From: Microbacterium sp. SL75
GTDB lineage: Bacteria > Actinomycetota > Actinomycetes > Actinomycetales > Microbacteriaceae
NCBI RefSeq assembly: GCF_026625865.1
Contig: NZ_CP113067.1
Span: forward strand, 2,790,001 to 2,854,000
Length of the DNA: 64,000 nt
Direction of reading: 5' to 3'
The notes under the pieces were generated by a model. The model saw only the letters and a list, made by a program, of their open reading frames with translations, was not told the origin of the DNA and did no database searches. Positions 32,074-41,571 of the stretch are shown piece by piece. The translations under genes were made by a program, and so were the position numbers. Each line of letters begins with the position of its first letter. Within the stretch, counting starts at the first letter, position 1.

Positions 32074-32988
32074 TCAGTCGGCGCGTTGCTCCGTCTGTTC
32101 CGCGATGGGCGCGATCTCGTGCGGCTGCCATCCGTACTCGTAGGGCAGATACGTCGTGAGCACCTGCATCGGTGACGAGAGGGTCGTAGAGATGCCGTGG
32201 CGCGCGTTCCGGGCGTCGGGGTCTCGATCGCGGACGGCGGCCTGAAGTTCGGACACGAGTTCTCGGGCGCGCAGGATCCCGTAGGCGTCGACCACGAGAC
32301 GCCAGTCCGCGATGGTCAAGGTCGTCCATGCTCGTGAGGCGGCGGTGGTCTCTCGGGCGACGGGCAGGAAAAGCAGGAGAATCGCGGCGGCGACGCATGC
32401 GTTGGCGAGGAGTGCCGCAGCCAAGGTGCTCACACCGAACGGCGCCGCGCCGAAGGCGGCGTCAGGTCCGCTCGTCAGATACGCCAGTGCCCGCGTCGCG
32501 CAGTGGAGTGCGTAGAAGGCTGTCGCGACCGCGATGACGATCCGAGGGGGCCGGGGTAGGACGGTGTTGCGCAGCGCCAGCAACGCGCAGGCCCCGCACG
32601 TGAGGGTCAGCGTGCACAGCAGCACGATGCGGGCTGCGTCCGGTGGCAGCAACACCGAACTCGTGGCGACCGTCAGCCCCGCGACGAGTGTTGCGCCCGC
32701 TGCGGAGCGTGCGAGACGCTGCCGCGCCATGGTCATTGCGACGCACATGAGGCCGATGGACAGAACGAACGCGGTGTCGGCGGGGAAGGTGGCGGAGACG
32801 ACGTTCACATCGCGGTCTCCGATGAGACGCATGACGGCCGACCCGACGGACAGCGTCGCGGCCGCGGCGGTGATTCTCAACGCCGCGGCGCGGGGATCCA
32901 GGGGGCGGGGTCGGGCGAAGGCGTAGGCAGCGACGACGATGGCGACAGCGACAGAGACGACGACGACGCCCACCGACAGCAGCAGCAT
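32074..32988 (-). CDS. Integral membrane protein of unknown function
   Basis: From the ATG at 32988 the 304-residue product has about seven hydrophobic helices (for example SVGVVVVSVAVAIVVAAYAF near the N-terminus and LTLTCGACALLALR near 140). A soluble C-terminal part of about 90 residues contains TLTIADWRLVVDAYGILRAR. Small polar residues are spread through the helices as in transporter-like or sensor-like proteins, but no family is recognised. The C-terminal end is cytoplasmic by the positive-inside rule. Confidence 0.6.
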   Translation of the reverse strand: MLLLSVGVVVVSVAVAIVVAAYAFARPRPLDPRAAALRITAAAATLSVGSAVMRLIGDRDVNVVSATFPADTAFVLSIGLMCVAMTMARQRLARSAAGATLVAGLTVATSSVLLPPDAARIVLLCTLTLTCGACALLALRNTVLPRPPRIVIAVATAFYALHCATRALAYLTSGPDAAFGAAPFGVSTLAAALLANACVAAAILLLFLPVARETTAASRAWTTLTIADWRLVVDAYGILRARELVSELQAAVRDRDPDARNARHGISTTLSSPMQVLTTYLPYEYGWQPHEIAPIAEQTEQRAD

Positions 32989-33146
32989 GATTTCCCGTGA
33001 CCCCCGGCTGGGAACGCTACTGCGGGATTCTGTGCCGTTCAAATCAAGCACTGTGCGCCCGCGCAATCCTCCTGCACGGGGTTCCGGGGCCCGGCAGGAT
33101 GGAGCGATGCGCTGCACGCGGCGCACGACGAACCCGGGAGGTTCCC

Positions 33147-33686
33147 ATGGCCGACGACGAGATGTGGGATGTCACCGACATCCAAGGCACCCCGACGGGA
33201 ACGCTGCACCGACGCGGTGACGGCCCCGTGCCGGCGGGGTCATTCCACATCGTGGCATCCGTGTGCCTGGTGTCGTCGAGTGGGCGGGTCTTGATGAGTC
33301 TGCGGGCTGCGGGTAAGGACTACCCGTTGGCGTGGGAGTTCCCCGCCGGCAGCGCGTTGCGCGGAGAGACCAGCCGTACGGGCGCGGTGCGCGAGCTCGC
33401 CGAGGAGACCGGGATGGTGCTGACTCCCGACGATCTCGTGCTCGTCGGACGCGTCGTGGAAGAGAGCGCCCTGTTCGACCTGTGGGTGGCTCGCATCGAG
33501 GGCGAGCCGGTGCCCGTGCCCGACCCGGAGGAGGTTCAGGATGCCGAGTGGGTCACCCTCGACGTCGTGCACCAGCGGTGGCAGGACGGTGTTTTCGCGA
33601 CACCCTGGAACGCCCGGTTCGATCAGCTGTGGGAGACGCTGGGTCAACGGGTCGCAGAGATGCACGTCACCGCCGACGGCGTCTAG
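33147..33686 (+). CDS. NUDIX hydrolase
   Basis: The 179-residue protein contains a full Nudix box GSALRGETSRTGAVRELAEE continuing TGM, with the invariant Gly, Glu, Arg-Glu and Glu-Glu in G-x5-E-x7-R-E-x2-E-E-x-G spacing (residues about 68-90). It should hydrolyse a nucleoside-diphosphate-linked or similar pyrophosphate in the cytoplasm; the exact substrate is unknown, though the size and the ADP-sugar-like tail fit ADP-ribose or 8-oxo-dGTP type enzymes. GGGAGG sits 7 bases before the ATG at 33147. Its last 20 bases overlap the convergent 33667-34011 gene. Confidence 0.88.
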   Translation: MADDEMWDVTDIQGTPTGTLHRRGDGPVPAGSFHIVASVCLVSSSGRVLMSLRAAGKDYPLAWEFPAGSALRGETSRTGAVRELAEETGMVLTPDDLVLVGRVVEESALFDLWVARIEGEPVPVPDPEEVQDAEWVTLDVVHQRWQDGVFATPWNARFDQLWETLGQRVAEMHVTADGV

Positions 33687-34011
33687 AACGGCATCGGGCA
33701 AACCTCTTCCCAGGACGCCCACGAAGCATCCCCTCCGCGGCGATTCGCCGGACGGAGGGGATGTTCGTGGCGACGAATCCGCCGAGGGTGTCGAACGTCC
33801 GCGTCACTGCTCCGGCGGGAAGGAGCCCGCCCAGCCGCTGAGAGATGCGGTCGACGGCGGTGCCGCCCTCGAGCATGACGATGTAGTCGTCCTCTGATTC
33901 GGGCGCGGCAACCGCTGCCGGGGCGAGGCACAGAGCGGTCAGCGCTCCGGCGACGGTGACGACGGCGGAGGCGATGGTCCGACGCGTTCGGGTAGGGGTC
34001 GTCGATGACAT
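33667..34011 (-). CDS. Exported protein resembling a subtilisin propeptide (inhibitor I9-like), possibly truncated
   Basis: From the ATG at 34011 the 114-residue product has a signal peptide (TIASAVVTVAGALTALCLAP, cleavage near AVAAPE). The mature part DDYIVMLEGGTAVDRISQRL then VTRTFDTLGGFVATNIPSVR follows the pattern of I9 propeptides that precede subtilisin-like proteases. No protease domain follows; after about residue 100 the sequence turns into a basic run and stops. It is either a stand-alone I9-type inhibitor or the leftover 5' end of a protease gene. Its 3' part overlaps a strong hairpin and the end of the NUDIX gene. Confidence 0.5.
   Translation of the reverse strand: MSSTTPTRTRRTIASAVVTVAGALTALCLAPAAVAAPESEDDYIVMLEGGTAVDRISQRLGGLLPAGAVTRTFDTLGGFVATNIPSVRRIAAEGMLRGRPGKRFARCRSRRRRR
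33722..33767 (+). terminator. Long hairpin after the NUDIX gene
   Basis: CATCCCCTCCG (33727-33737) pairs with CGGAGGGGATG (33753-33763). An inner CGGCG/CGCCG stem and an outer CGAA/TTCG extension are also present, giving about 20 pairs with two small bulges. It follows the NUDIX stop by about 35 bases and lies inside the convergent reading frame. Confidence 0.65.
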
Positions 34012-34140
34012 GGGGATCCTCTCTCGCCCGGCGAGGCGGGCAGGCTCGGCGTCGACCGGGGGAGCGACGCTGACTCCGGGGGAAGTCATGCACCGAAGGT
34101 ACGGTCCCGGGTGACCGATCGGGGAGGATCTGGGGGAGAT

Positions 34141-34190
34141 TTAACGTTTCCGAAACGGGACAACGTCTTCGTTAAACGTCGTCCCGAGGA
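34141..34190. promoter_or_regulatory. Nested palindromes in the spacer between the I9-like gene and the MFS gene
   Basis: TTAACG (34141) faces CGTTAA (34170), GTTTCCGAAAC (34146-34156) is itself palindromic, and GGGAC-a-ACGT (34157-34166) faces ACGT-c-GTCCC (34176-34185). The stretch is A+T-richer than its surroundings and lies 130-180 bases upstream of the exported-protein gene. It looks like a cluster of regulator sites. Confidence 0.45.
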
Positions 34191-34242
34191 GACGGGCGAG
34201 CAGCCGACGGTCGCGCGCGGTCGGGGTCCGCCGACCGGGATG

Positions 34243-34279
34243 CACGGAGGGGCCGTACCTTGCGGTCGGCCCCTCCGTG
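34243..34279. terminator. 13-bp GC hairpin beyond the MFS gene
   Basis: CACGGAGGGGCCG at 34243-34255 pairs perfectly with CGGCCCCTCCGTG at 34267-34279. It lies 20 bases after the stop of the reverse-strand MFS gene and can end that transcript; TTTT occurs on the plus-strand exit side. Confidence 0.75.
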
Positions 34280-34299
34280 TCGGGTTTTGCTGCTCGACG

Positions 34300-35541
34300 T
34301 CAGGCTGCGTCTCCGATGAGAACGGCGGCGCCCTCGTCAGCGGCATCCGGGTGCGATCCATCGACGTGTGCGAGAAGACGCCGTCCGAAGAAGATGCACG
34401 CGGCCGAGATCACGACCGACACCGCGGCCATGACGTAGGGCACTCCGGCGCCGTAGGCGTGCCACAGCAGCGCAGCGAGCGGCGGGGCGACCGCGCCACC
34501 CAGGAAGCGCACCGCGGAGTACGCCGACGACGCCACCGATCGCGGCAGGTCGGTCGCTTCCATCACGGCTTCGGTGAGCGCGGTGTTGACGACACCGAGC
34601 ACCAAACCGCCCACGATGATGCAGACGACCAGCGCCACGGCCGACGACACGATGAACGCCGCGACCAGCAGGTCGAGGGCCAGCAGGGGCAGCGCGATCA
34701 GCAGCACCGTCGTCAGGCGCAAGCGACGCAGCAGCAGGGGAGCGACCCACACACTCGTGATCGCAAGTCCCAGGCCCCAGCCGAAGAAGGTCAGGCCGAT
34801 GCCCATCGCCCCGAAGCCGAGAGGGAAGGGCGAGAACGCCAGCAGCGTGAAGAATCCGATGTTGTAGAACAGCGCGGTCGCGGCGAGGATCGCCAGCGCC
34901 GGACGGCCCAGGGCTCGGAAGGGCGCGCTGAAGGGGAGGGGTTTGCGCTCGGGGGCGGGGCCCCGAAGCAGTGCGAGCACCGCGAGGAACGCGATCGCCA
35001 TCAGCACCACGACGCCGAAGAACGGCCCGCGCCAGCTGACCTCGCCCAGGATGCCGCCGAGCAGCGGCCCCACGGCGATACCGAGACCCAGAGCGGCTTC
35101 GTAGAGGATGATCGCGGCCGAGCTCCCACCGGAGGCGGCGCCCACGATGGTTGCCAGCGCCGTCGAGATGAACAGGGCATTGCCCAGGCCCCAGCCGGCG
35201 CGGAAGCCGATGACGGCGTCGACGCTGCCGCTGATGGCGCAGAAGAAGGCGAAGACGACGATCAGGCCGAGACCGACCAGCAGCGTCGCCTTTGCTCCGA
35301 TGCGGCTCGAGATCCAGCTCGTGACGAGCATCGCAAGGCCCGTGACCACGAGGTAGCTGGTGAACAGAAGCTCGGTCTCGACGGGGGACGCCTTCAGCGA
35401 CTCGGCGATCGCGGGAAGGATCGGATCCACCAGTCCGATGCCCATGAAGGCCACGACGCACGCGAAGGCGACCGCCCACACCTGCGCGGGCTGTTTCCAG
35501 ACGCTGGGCGCTTTGCTGACTACTGCGGTACCGGCAGTCAC
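34300..35541 (-). CDS. MFS transporter, drug-efflux-like, in operon with MarR
   Basis: The 413-residue protein has 12 hydrophobic helices. The N-terminal half shows VAFMGIGLVDPILPAIAESL (helix 1, with the DPILP pattern of 12-helix drug exporters), SSRIGAKATLLVG (helix 2-3 loop) and GLGIAVGPLLGGILGEVSWR (antiporter motif C-like, near residues 153-172). It should export a small molecule against the proton gradient. The GTG start at 35541 overlaps the marR stop by 4 bases, so both are made together and MarR likely controls the pair. Confidence 0.85.
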   Translation of the reverse strand: MTAGTAVVSKAPSVWKQPAQVWAVAFACVVAFMGIGLVDPILPAIAESLKASPVETELLFTSYLVVTGLAMLVTSWISSRIGAKATLLVGLGLIVVFAFFCAISGSVDAVIGFRAGWGLGNALFISTALATIVGAASGGSSAAIILYEAALGLGIAVGPLLGGILGEVSWRGPFFGVVVLMAIAFLAVLALLRGPAPERKPLPFSAPFRALGRPALAILAATALFYNIGFFTLLAFSPFPLGFGAMGIGLTFFGWGLGLAITSVWVAPLLLRRLRLTTVLLIALPLLALDLLVAAFIVSSAVALVVCIIVGGLVLGVVNTALTEAVMEATDLPRSVASSAYSAVRFLGGAVAPPLAALLWHAYGAGVPYVMAAVSVVISAACIFFGRRLLAHVDGSHPDAADEGAAVLIGDAA

Positions 35542-36065
35542 CGGACCACCTCCTGTTCTTCTGCGTCACCCGCGAGGGCTCCGCGATCATCGGTCGTATC
35601 GGCGTCGTCTTCGTCGTCGGGGGGTTGATGGTGTGCTGTCCCGGTCGGCGTCATTCCCACGCGCAGCGAAAGGGCAGAGGCGGCGAGACTCACGGCATCC
35701 CACTCGCTCTGCGAGAGGTCGGCGACGTGGGGTGCGAGGGCGGTGCGGAACTGCTCGTACCAGCCGGCCAGCGCTGCGATCCCCTTCGCGGTCGCGGCGA
35801 TGACACTCACGCGGGAGTCATCGGGGTGGCGGCGTCGCTCCACGAGCCCGGCCGCGTCCATCTGGTGGACGAGCCGGGTCATGCCGGGTTGCGTCACACG
35901 GCTCAACGTGGCGAGGTCACCCAGGCGCTGAGGGCCGTGATCGCGCAACAGGGTGAGGGTGCGCCACTGGGCGGCGGGAGCTTCGTTCTTCGTGTCCAGA
36001 GCGGCGATCCGGGTGAGCGCATGTACGGCGAGCAGGAGGGTCTGCAGGTCATCGTCACGGGTCAC
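35538..36065 (-). CDS. MarR-family transcriptional regulator
   Basis: The 175-residue protein has the MarR winged helix: LGDLATLSRVTQPGMTRLVH (recognition helix, near 48-67) and the wing VERRRHPDDSRVSVIAATAK near 75-94, with dimerisation helices at both ends and an acidic, disordered tail (about 145-175). Such repressors release DNA on binding small aromatic or lipophilic compounds. It is the first gene of a two-gene operon with an efflux pump. A palindrome between its start and the iclR gene is a likely operator. Confidence 0.9.
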   Translation of the reverse strand: MTRDDDLQTLLLAVHALTRIAALDTKNEAPAAQWRTLTLLRDHGPQRLGDLATLSRVTQPGMTRLVHQMDAAGLVERRRHPDDSRVSVIAATAKGIAALAGWYEQFRTALAPHVADLSQSEWDAVSLAASALSLRVGMTPTGTAHHQPPDDEDDADTTDDRGALAGDAEEQEVVR

Positions 36066-36075
36066 ACAAAGAAGT

Positions 36076-36101
36076 ATACCCCCGATATATACCTGGGGTA
36101 T
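36076..36101. promoter_or_regulatory. Candidate MarR operator
   Basis: ATACCCC at 36076-36082 faces GGGGTAT at 36095-36101, with an AT-rich centre (GATATATACC) that can hold the -10 box. It lies 11 bases before the marR GTG start, where an autorepressor would bind. Confidence 0.55.
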
Positions 36102-36114
36102 CTATCTCGGGGGG

Positions 36115-36897
36115 TTAGCGAGACGAGATCCGTGACGACAGCTCGTGGGCGTGCGCGAGCAGGATCCTCCCCAGCTCCGCGAGGCGCTCGCCGCCGAATC
36201 GGAACTCCACGCCCGTCAGGCTCAGCGCCCATTGCGGATCTCCCGCCCGCGTGAAGACGGCTGCCCCGACACCCCAGCTGCCCTCGACGATCAGTCCCGG
36301 GTTCACCGCGTATCCGCGAGCCTGCGTATCGCCGATCCGGGCACGCAGTCGCGCGGGGGAGTGCGATGCTCCCCATCGTCGTGCGAGCTCCGGATGCCGC
36401 TCGAGATACGCGTCGACCTCGTGCGCAGGCAGGAACGCCAGGATCGCCAACCCCGCCGAGGCCACCCCGAGGGGGAATCGCACCCCCTCCGACAAGACGA
36501 ACGAGCGGATCGGGAAACTTCCGTCCTCGCGCACCAGGCACACCGTCTCGTCCCCGCGCCGCACCGAGAGGAATGCGCTTTCCTCGGTGCGCACGGCGAG
36601 GGATCGCACGATGTCGCGAGCGGTCGCGGTGATGTCGAAACGGGATGCCGCGACACTGCCCATCAAATAGAGCTCCGGCCCCGGCAGCCATCGACCCGTC
36701 GTCTCGTCGCGGTCGACGAGCCCCTCCACCCGGAGCGCGCTCAACAGTCGGTGCGTGGTCGGTCGGGTCAGGTCGGCGTCACGCGCGAGATCGCCCACCC
36801 ACGCGCCGCCGTCGCCGGAAGCCGTCACGAGTCGGAGGAGCCGGGCAGCCCGAGAGATCGCCTGAGCGCCGGGTACGGAACCGGGTGCGGTGTCCAC
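36115..36897 (-). CDS. IclR-family transcriptional regulator
   Basis: The 260-residue protein has an N-terminal winged helix, [20 protein letters not shown] near residues 32-51 with [15 protein letters not shown] as wing. A C-terminal effector domain has [20 protein letters not shown] and [20 protein letters not shown]. The GTG at 36897 is the best start. It is divergent from the CoA-transferase/thiolase operon, 103 bases apart; IclR proteins (such as PcaR/PcaU) typically control such adjacent aromatic or ketoacid catabolic genes, so it is the presumed regulator of that operon. Confidence 0.9.
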   Translation of the reverse strand: MDTAPGSVPGAQAISRAARLLRLVTASGDGGAWVGDLARDADLTRPTTHRLLSALRVEGLVDRDETTGRWLPGPELYLMGSVAASRFDITATARDIVRSLAVRTEESAFLSVRRGDETVCLVREDGSFPIRSFVLSEGVRFPLGVASAGLAILAFLPAHEVDAYLERHPELARRWGASHSPARLRARIGDTQARGYAVNPGLIVEGSWGVGAAVFTRAGDPQWALSLTGVEFRFGGERLAELGRILLAHAHELSSRISSR

Positions 36898-37000
36898 GAT
36901 GTGGACGCTACGCCCCGCGGTATCCACATGACAAGCGCGGGGTCGCGGACGCCGCGGGCGGGGCGGCACGGTGGAGTTGCACCACGACAGAGGAGTTCGC

Positions 37001-37771
37001 GTGATCGACAAGACCTTCGCCACCGCCGCCGAAGCGGTCGCCGACATCGCCGACGGCGCGTCGCTCGCCGTCGGCGGCTTCGGCCTTTCCGGCAACCCCA
37101 TCGCCCTCATCGAGGCGGTGCTCGCCCGGGGGACCCGCGATCTCTCGGTGGTGTCGAACAACTGCGGCGTCGACGACTGGGGGCTCGGAATCCTGCTGCG
37201 TGCCGGACGCATCCGCAAGATGACCTCGTCGTACGTCGGCGAGAACAAGGAGTTCGAGCGCCGGTTCCTCTCCGGCGAGCTCGAGCTCGAGCTCACCCCG
37301 CAGGGCACCCTCGCCGAGAAGCTCCGCGCGGGCGGTGCGGGTATCGCGGCGTTCTTCACGCAGACCGGTGTCGGCACGCAGGTCGCCGAGGGCGGGCTCC
37401 CGCGACGGTTCGACGGGTCCGGCGGTGTCGCCGTGGCCTCGCCGGCGAAGGACGTCCGCACGTTCGTGGTGGACGGCGAGTCGCGCGAGTTCGTGCTGGA
37501 AGAAGCGATCACCACCGACTTCTCGCTCGTGCACGCCTGGAAGGGCGACCGCCACGGCAACCTCGTGTTCCGCCGGGCCGCGCGCAGCTTCAACCCGCTC
37601 GCCGCGATGGCGGGGCGCACCTGCATCGTGCAGGTCGAGCACCTCGTCGAGCCCGGAGAGATCGATCCGGATGCCGTGCACCTGCCCGGCGTGTTCGTGC
37701 ACCGCATCGTCGAGGTCGGCGAGATCGAGAAGCGCATCGAGAAGCGCACCGTGCGAGAGGAAACCCGCTGA
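37001..37771 (+). CDS. 3-oxoacid CoA-transferase subunit A
   Basis: The 256-residue alpha subunit binds CoA via the glycine-rich stretch [20 protein letters not shown] near residues 24-43. It continues [20 protein letters not shown] and [16 protein letters not shown], all typical of ScoA/PcaI. With the next gene it moves CoA from succinyl-CoA to a 3-oxoacid (acetoacetate or 3-oxoadipate) in the cytoplasm. A GTG start at 37001 follows GAGG by a few bases. Its TGA overlaps the next ATG by one base. Which substrate is used cannot be told from sequence. Confidence 0.9.
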   Translation: MIDKTFATAAEAVADIADGASLAVGGFGLSGNPIALIEAVLARGTRDLSVVSNNCGVDDWGLGILLRAGRIRKMTSSYVGENKEFERRFLSGELELELTPQGTLAEKLRAGGAGIAAFFTQTGVGTQVAEGGLPRRFDGSGGVAVASPAKDVRTFVVDGESREFVLEEAITTDFSLVHAWKGDRHGNLVFRRAARSFNPLAAMAGRTCIVQVEHLVEPGEIDPDAVHLPGVFVHRIVEVGEIEKRIEKRTVREETR

Positions 37772-38424
37772 TGCCCCTGTCCCGCACCGAGATGGCCGCT
37801 CGCGCCGCCCTCGAACTCGTCGACGGCTCTTACGTCAACCTCGGCATCGGCCTGCCCACTCTCGTGCCGAACCACGTCCCCGATGGCGTGACCGTCGTGC
37901 TGCAGTCCGAGAACGGCATCCTCGGCGTCGGCCCGTATCCCACCGAGGAGAACGTGGATGCCGACCTCATCAACGCCGGCAAAGAAACGGTCACCACCCT
38001 CGCCGGCGCCGCCTTCTTCGACTCGGCGCTGAGCTTCGCCATGATCCGCAGCGGCAAGATCGACGCCGCCATCCTCGGGGCGATGCAGGTGTCGGCATCC
38101 GGAGATCTGGCGAACTGGATGATCCCCGGCAAGATGGTCAAGGGCCCGGGAGGGGCGATGGACCTGGTCCACGGCGCCGCGCGCGTGATCGTGCTGATGG
38201 AGCACGTGGCCCGGGACGGCTCTCCCAAGATCGTCGACTCGTGCTCCCTGCCGCTCACCGGCCGCGGCGTCGTCGATCGCCTCATCACCGACCTTGCCGT
38301 CATCGACGTGACCGAGGATGGACTCGTGCTCGTCGAGCTCGCTCCCGGAGTGAGCGTCGACGAGGTGCGGGCCGCCACCGAGCCTGCCTTGATCGTCCGA
38401 CTCACCGAGGAGCAGAACGCATGA
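37771..38424 (+). CDS. 3-oxoacid CoA-transferase subunit B
   Basis: The 217-residue beta subunit carries the catalytic glutamate Glu47 in [15 protein letters not shown] and the conserved [19 protein letters not shown] near residues 131-149. It completes the heteromeric transferase with the preceding gene, with which it overlaps by one base, and it overlaps the thiolase start by 4 bases. The three genes therefore form one coupled operon. Confidence 0.92.
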   Translation: MPLSRTEMAARAALELVDGSYVNLGIGLPTLVPNHVPDGVTVVLQSENGILGVGPYPTEENVDADLINAGKETVTTLAGAAFFDSALSFAMIRSGKIDAAILGAMQVSASGDLANWMIPGKMVKGPGGAMDLVHGAARVIVLMEHVARDGSPKIVDSCSLPLTGRGVVDRLITDLAVIDVTEDGLVLVELAPGVSVDEVRAATEPALIVRLTEEQNA

Positions 38425-39608
38425 CCGCTCAGAACGACGTCGTCATCGTCGCCGCCGCCCGCACCCCCCAGGGACGCCTGAAGGGTCAACTCGCGCCGCT
38501 GACCGCCGTGCAGTTGGGCGCCGCCGCCATCCGGGGAGCGCTCGAGCGCGGCGGCATCCCGGCCGACACGGTCGACGCCGTGCTCGTCGGGCAGGTGCTG
38601 CAGGCCGGGACCGGCCAGAATGCCGCGCGCCAGGCAGCGGTCGCCGCGGGCATCGGGTGGGACGTGCACAGCGCCACGATCAACAAGGTCTGCCTCTCGG
38701 GACTCACGGCGGTCATCGACGCCGCACGCATGCTGCGCCTCGGCGACGCCACGGTCGTGGTCGCCGCGGGCATGGAGTCCATGACCCGCGCCCCGCACCT
38801 GCTGATGAACTCGCGAGAGGGCTACGCCTACGGCTCGGTCGAGGTGCTCGACCACCTCGCGTACGACGGCCTGACCGACGCGTACGACCGCGAGAGCATG
38901 GGCGCCTCGACCGAGCGCGCGAACGCCCGGTACGAGGTCACCCGACAGCAACAGGATGCCGTGGCCGCCCGCTCCCACCAGCGCGCCGCCGCAGCGCAAG
39001 CGGCCGGCGTGTTCGACGCCGAGATCGTGCCGGTCGAGATCCCGCAGCGAAAGGGCGACCCGGTCGTCGTCACCGCCGACGAGGGGATTCGTGCCGACAC
39101 GACGGTCGAGACGCTCTCGCGGCTGCGCCCCGCCTTCGCCGAGGGCGGGTCGATCACCGCGGGCAACGCCTCGCAGATCTCCGACGGGGCCTCCGCCGTG
39201 GTGATGACCACGCGCGAGGTCGCCGGGGAGCACGGCTGGGATGTCCTGGCCGTCGTCGGGGCGGCCGGTCAGGTCGCCGGCCCCGACAACTCCCTGCACG
39301 ACCAGCCGGCCCGCGCGATCGCCCGGGCGCTCGAGAAGCAGGGGTTTGCGGCATCCGACCTCGATCTCGTCGAGATCAACGAAGCCTTCGGCGCGGTCGT
39401 CGCCCGTTCGCAGGCCGAGCTCGGGATCCCCGACGACGTCGTCAACCCGCACGGGGGCGGCATCGCGATCGGGCACCCGATCGGCGCCTCCGGCAACCGT
39501 CTCGTGGTGCACGCCGTGCACGAGCTCGTTCGGCGGGGGAGCGGCACGGCCGCGGTCGCGCTGTGCGGCGGCGGCGGTCAGGGCGACGCGCTGATCCTGA
39601 CGCGCTGA
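38421..39608 (+). CDS. Thiolase (acetyl-CoA C-acyltransferase)
   Basis: The 395-residue enzyme has the nucleophilic Cys91 in INKVCLSGL and the two late catalytic stretches [19 protein letters not shown] and [14 protein letters not shown]. Thiolases cleave 3-oxoacyl-CoA into acetyl-CoA and a shortened acyl-CoA. Paired with the CoA transferase, it would finish degradation of acetoacetate (two acetyl-CoA) or 3-oxoadipate (acetyl-CoA plus succinyl-CoA). The absence of other pca genes nearby slightly favours a ketone-body-type route. Length and motifs are complete. Confidence 0.92.
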   Translation: MTAQNDVVIVAAARTPQGRLKGQLAPLTAVQLGAAAIRGALERGGIPADTVDAVLVGQVLQAGTGQNAARQAAVAAGIGWDVHSATINKVCLSGLTAVIDAARMLRLGDATVVVAAGMESMTRAPHLLMNSREGYAYGSVEVLDHLAYDGLTDAYDRESMGASTERANARYEVTRQQQDAVAARSHQRAAAAQAAGVFDAEIVPVEIPQRKGDPVVVTADEGIRADTTVETLSRLRPAFAEGGSITAGNASQISDGASAVVMTTREVAGEHGWDVLAVVGAAGQVAGPDNSLHDQPARAIARALEKQGFAASDLDLVEINEAFGAVVARSQAELGIPDDVVNPHGGGIAIGHPIGASGNRLVVHAVHELVRRGSGTAAVALCGGGGQGDALILTR

Positions 39609-39627
39609 CCCCAGCCCGCAGATACGG

Positions 39628-39667
39628 CGAACGGATGCCGCGACCCCGAGGGCACGGCATCCGTTCG
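39628..39667 (+). terminator. Terminator of the CoA-transferase/thiolase operon
   Basis: CGAACGGATGCCG at 39628-39640 pairs perfectly with CGGCATCCGTTCG at 39655-39667, followed by GCTTTT. Confidence 0.85.
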
Positions 39668-39681
39668 GCTTTTGCTCCGGG

Positions 39682-39936
39682 TCAGCGCGCGAGGCGCTTC
39701 TTGAACAGCTTCTCTTGCTTCTTGGAGACGGGGGAGTCGCCCGCGATCACGCGGCCGCGGCGCGCGCGACGCGTGTCGACGACCGCGCCGATGGCGAGAG
39801 CCAGCGTGATGCCCCAGCTGAGCCAGGCCAGCGCCGTGCGCCAGGTGAACGGTTCGTCGTTCTTGAGACCCCGCAAGAGGGTGACGCCGCCGGTGATGGC
39901 GCTGAGAAGACCGGTTCCGAAGATGTACTGCCGCAT
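39682..39936 (-). CDS. Small membrane protein of unknown function
   Basis: The 84-residue product has two hydrophobic helices (YIFGTGLLSAITGGVTLL and TALAWLSWGITLALAIGAVV) and a strongly basic tail (TRRARRGRV and SKKQEKLFKKRLAR) that should lie in the cytoplasm. No family is recognised. It converges with the thiolase operon, whose terminator it may share, and is divergent from otsA. Confidence 0.6.
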   Translation of the reverse strand: MRQYIFGTGLLSAITGGVTLLRGLKNDEPFTWRTALAWLSWGITLALAIGAVVDTRRARRGRVIAGDSPVSKKQEKLFKKRLAR

Positions 39937-40080
39937 GCGCCCAACCTACCGAGCGGGGCGCCTCGGCGGCGGACCTTGACAGCAGCGGGCCGATTCCCGG
40001 AGTGCCCTCGCGCACTCCGTCCACCCCCTCGACGCGATCGCGCCCGCTGTTAGCCTGAGGAAGATCCCCGAGGAGGACCT

Positions 40081-41571
40081 GTGACCCAGGCCGATTTCGT
40101 CGTCGTCGCCAACCGACTGCCCGTCGATCGCACCCCCGATGGAGAGGGGTGGAGACGCTCGCCCGGCGGGCTGGTCACCGCCCTCGAACCCGTCATGCGT
40201 CGCGCCGGGGGCGCGTGGGTGGGGTGGGCCGGACAAGCCGACGCCACCGTGGAGCCCTTCGAATTCGAGGGCACGCACCTCGTTCCGGTGACCCTCTCGG
40301 CCGCCGACGTGCAGCTGTACTACGAGGGCTTCTCGAACGACACCATCTGGCCGCTCTACCACGACGTCATCGCCGCGCCGACGTACAAGCGCGCCTGGTG
40401 GGACGCCTACGTCAAGGTCAATGAGCGCTTCGCCAAAGCCGCGGCCGACGTCACCGCCGAGGGCGGGATCGTCTGGGTGCAGGACTATCAGCTGCAGCTC
40501 GTCCCCAAGCTGCTGCGCGAGCTTCGCCCCGACCTCACGATCGGCTACTTCCATCACATCCCCTTTCCCGCCTACGGCCTGTACTCCCAGCTGCCGTGGC
40601 GCAAGCAGGTACTCGAAGGACTGCTCGGCGCCGACGTCATCGGCTTCCAACGGGTGGCCGACGCGGGCAACTTCGCCCGGGCGGTGCGGCGCCAGTTGCG
40701 GTACGAGACCAAGGCCAGCGGCATCCTGGTCCCGGACGCCTCGGGCGGCACGCGCGTGGCTCTCGCGAAGGCCTTCCCCATCTCGATCGACGCCGACTCG
40801 TACATCGAGCTGGCGCAGAAGCCCGAGATCCAGCAGCGGGCGAGAGAGATCCGCGAGGGACTCGGCAACCCGCGCAAGATCCTGCTCGGCGTCGACCGCC
40901 TCGACTACACCAAGGGCATCCGCCACCGCCTGAAGGCCTGGGGGGAGCTGCTCGAGGACGGCCGCGCGACGGTCGAAGACGCCACTCTCGTGCAGGTCGC
41001 GAGCCCCAGCCGCGAACGCGTCGACGCGTACATGCAGCTGCGCGACGAGATCGAGATGACGGTCGGTCGCATCAACGGCGACTACGACACCACGACCCAC
41101 ACCGCGATCCGCTACCTGCACCAGTCGTACCCGCGTGAAGAGATGGTGGCGCTGTTCCTCGCCGCCGACGTCATGCTGGTCACCGCGCTGCGCGACGGCA
41201 TGAACCTCGTCGCCAAGGAGTACGTGGCCAGCCGCACCGACAACCGCGGAGTGCTGGTGCTGAGCGAGTTCGCGGGTGCCGCCGACGAGATGGGCAGCGC
41301 GCTGCTCATCAATCCGCACGACATCGACGGTCTGAAGGATCAGATCCTGCGAGCCATCGACATGCCGGCCGCCGAGCAGGGCCGCCGCATGCGCGCCCTG
41401 CGCAAGCGGGTGCGCGACCACGACGTCGAGGACTGGTCGCGCGAGTTCCTCGATGCGCTGTCCGTCTTCCACGAGAAGTCCTCCAGCGCCGCCGCGGCCG
41501 CCGAGGTCGGCGAGGACGACGACGGCTCGGTTCCCGAACGCGAGTCCATCGACGAGACGGATGCCGAGTGA
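40081..41571 (+). CDS. otsA: Trehalose-6-phosphate synthase
   Basis: The 496-residue GT20 glycosyltransferase makes trehalose 6-phosphate from UDP- or ADP/GDP-glucose and glucose 6-phosphate. It begins [12 protein letters not shown] with the donor-loop sequence [12 protein letters not shown] near residues 27-38, and has [20 protein letters not shown] near 137-156, [20 protein letters not shown] near 161-180 and [20 protein letters not shown] near 273-292. The GTG at 40081 is preceded by GAGGA. It ends in an acidic tail. Its stop overlaps the otsB start, so synthesis and dephosphorylation are coupled; trehalose serves osmotic and desiccation tolerance. Confidence 0.97.
   Translation: MTQADFVVVANRLPVDRTPDGEGWRRSPGGLVTALEPVMRRAGGAWVGWAGQADATVEPFEFEGTHLVPVTLSAADVQLYYEGFSNDTIWPLYHDVIAAPTYKRAWWDAYVKVNERFAKAAADVTAEGGIVWVQDYQLQLVPKLLRELRPDLTIGYFHHIPFPAYGLYSQLPWRKQVLEGLLGADVIGFQRVADAGNFARAVRRQLRYETKASGILVPDASGGTRVALAKAFPISIDADSYIELAQKPEIQQRAREIREGLGNPRKILLGVDRLDYTKGIRHRLKAWGELLEDGRATVEDATLVQVASPSRERVDAYMQLRDEIEMTVGRINGDYDTTTHTAIRYLHQSYPREEMVALFLAADVMLVTALRDGMNLVAKEYVASRTDNRGVLVLSEFAGAADEMGSALLINPHDIDGLKDQILRAIDMPAAEQGRRMRALRKRVRDHDVEDWSREFLDALSVFHEKSSSAAAAAEVGEDDDGSVPERESIDETDAE

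Noticed and set aside
34111..35628. Long forward frame across the MFS gene, extremely rich in Asp, Glu, His, Gln and Arg
   Set aside because: Composition is typical of the antisense of a hydrophobic membrane protein gene; no start context.
36115..38205. A 696-residue reverse-strand frame covering iclR and continuing opposite both CoA-transferase genes
   Set aside because: Only the iclR part (36115-36897) is real; upstream it is the shadow of the forward-strand operon.
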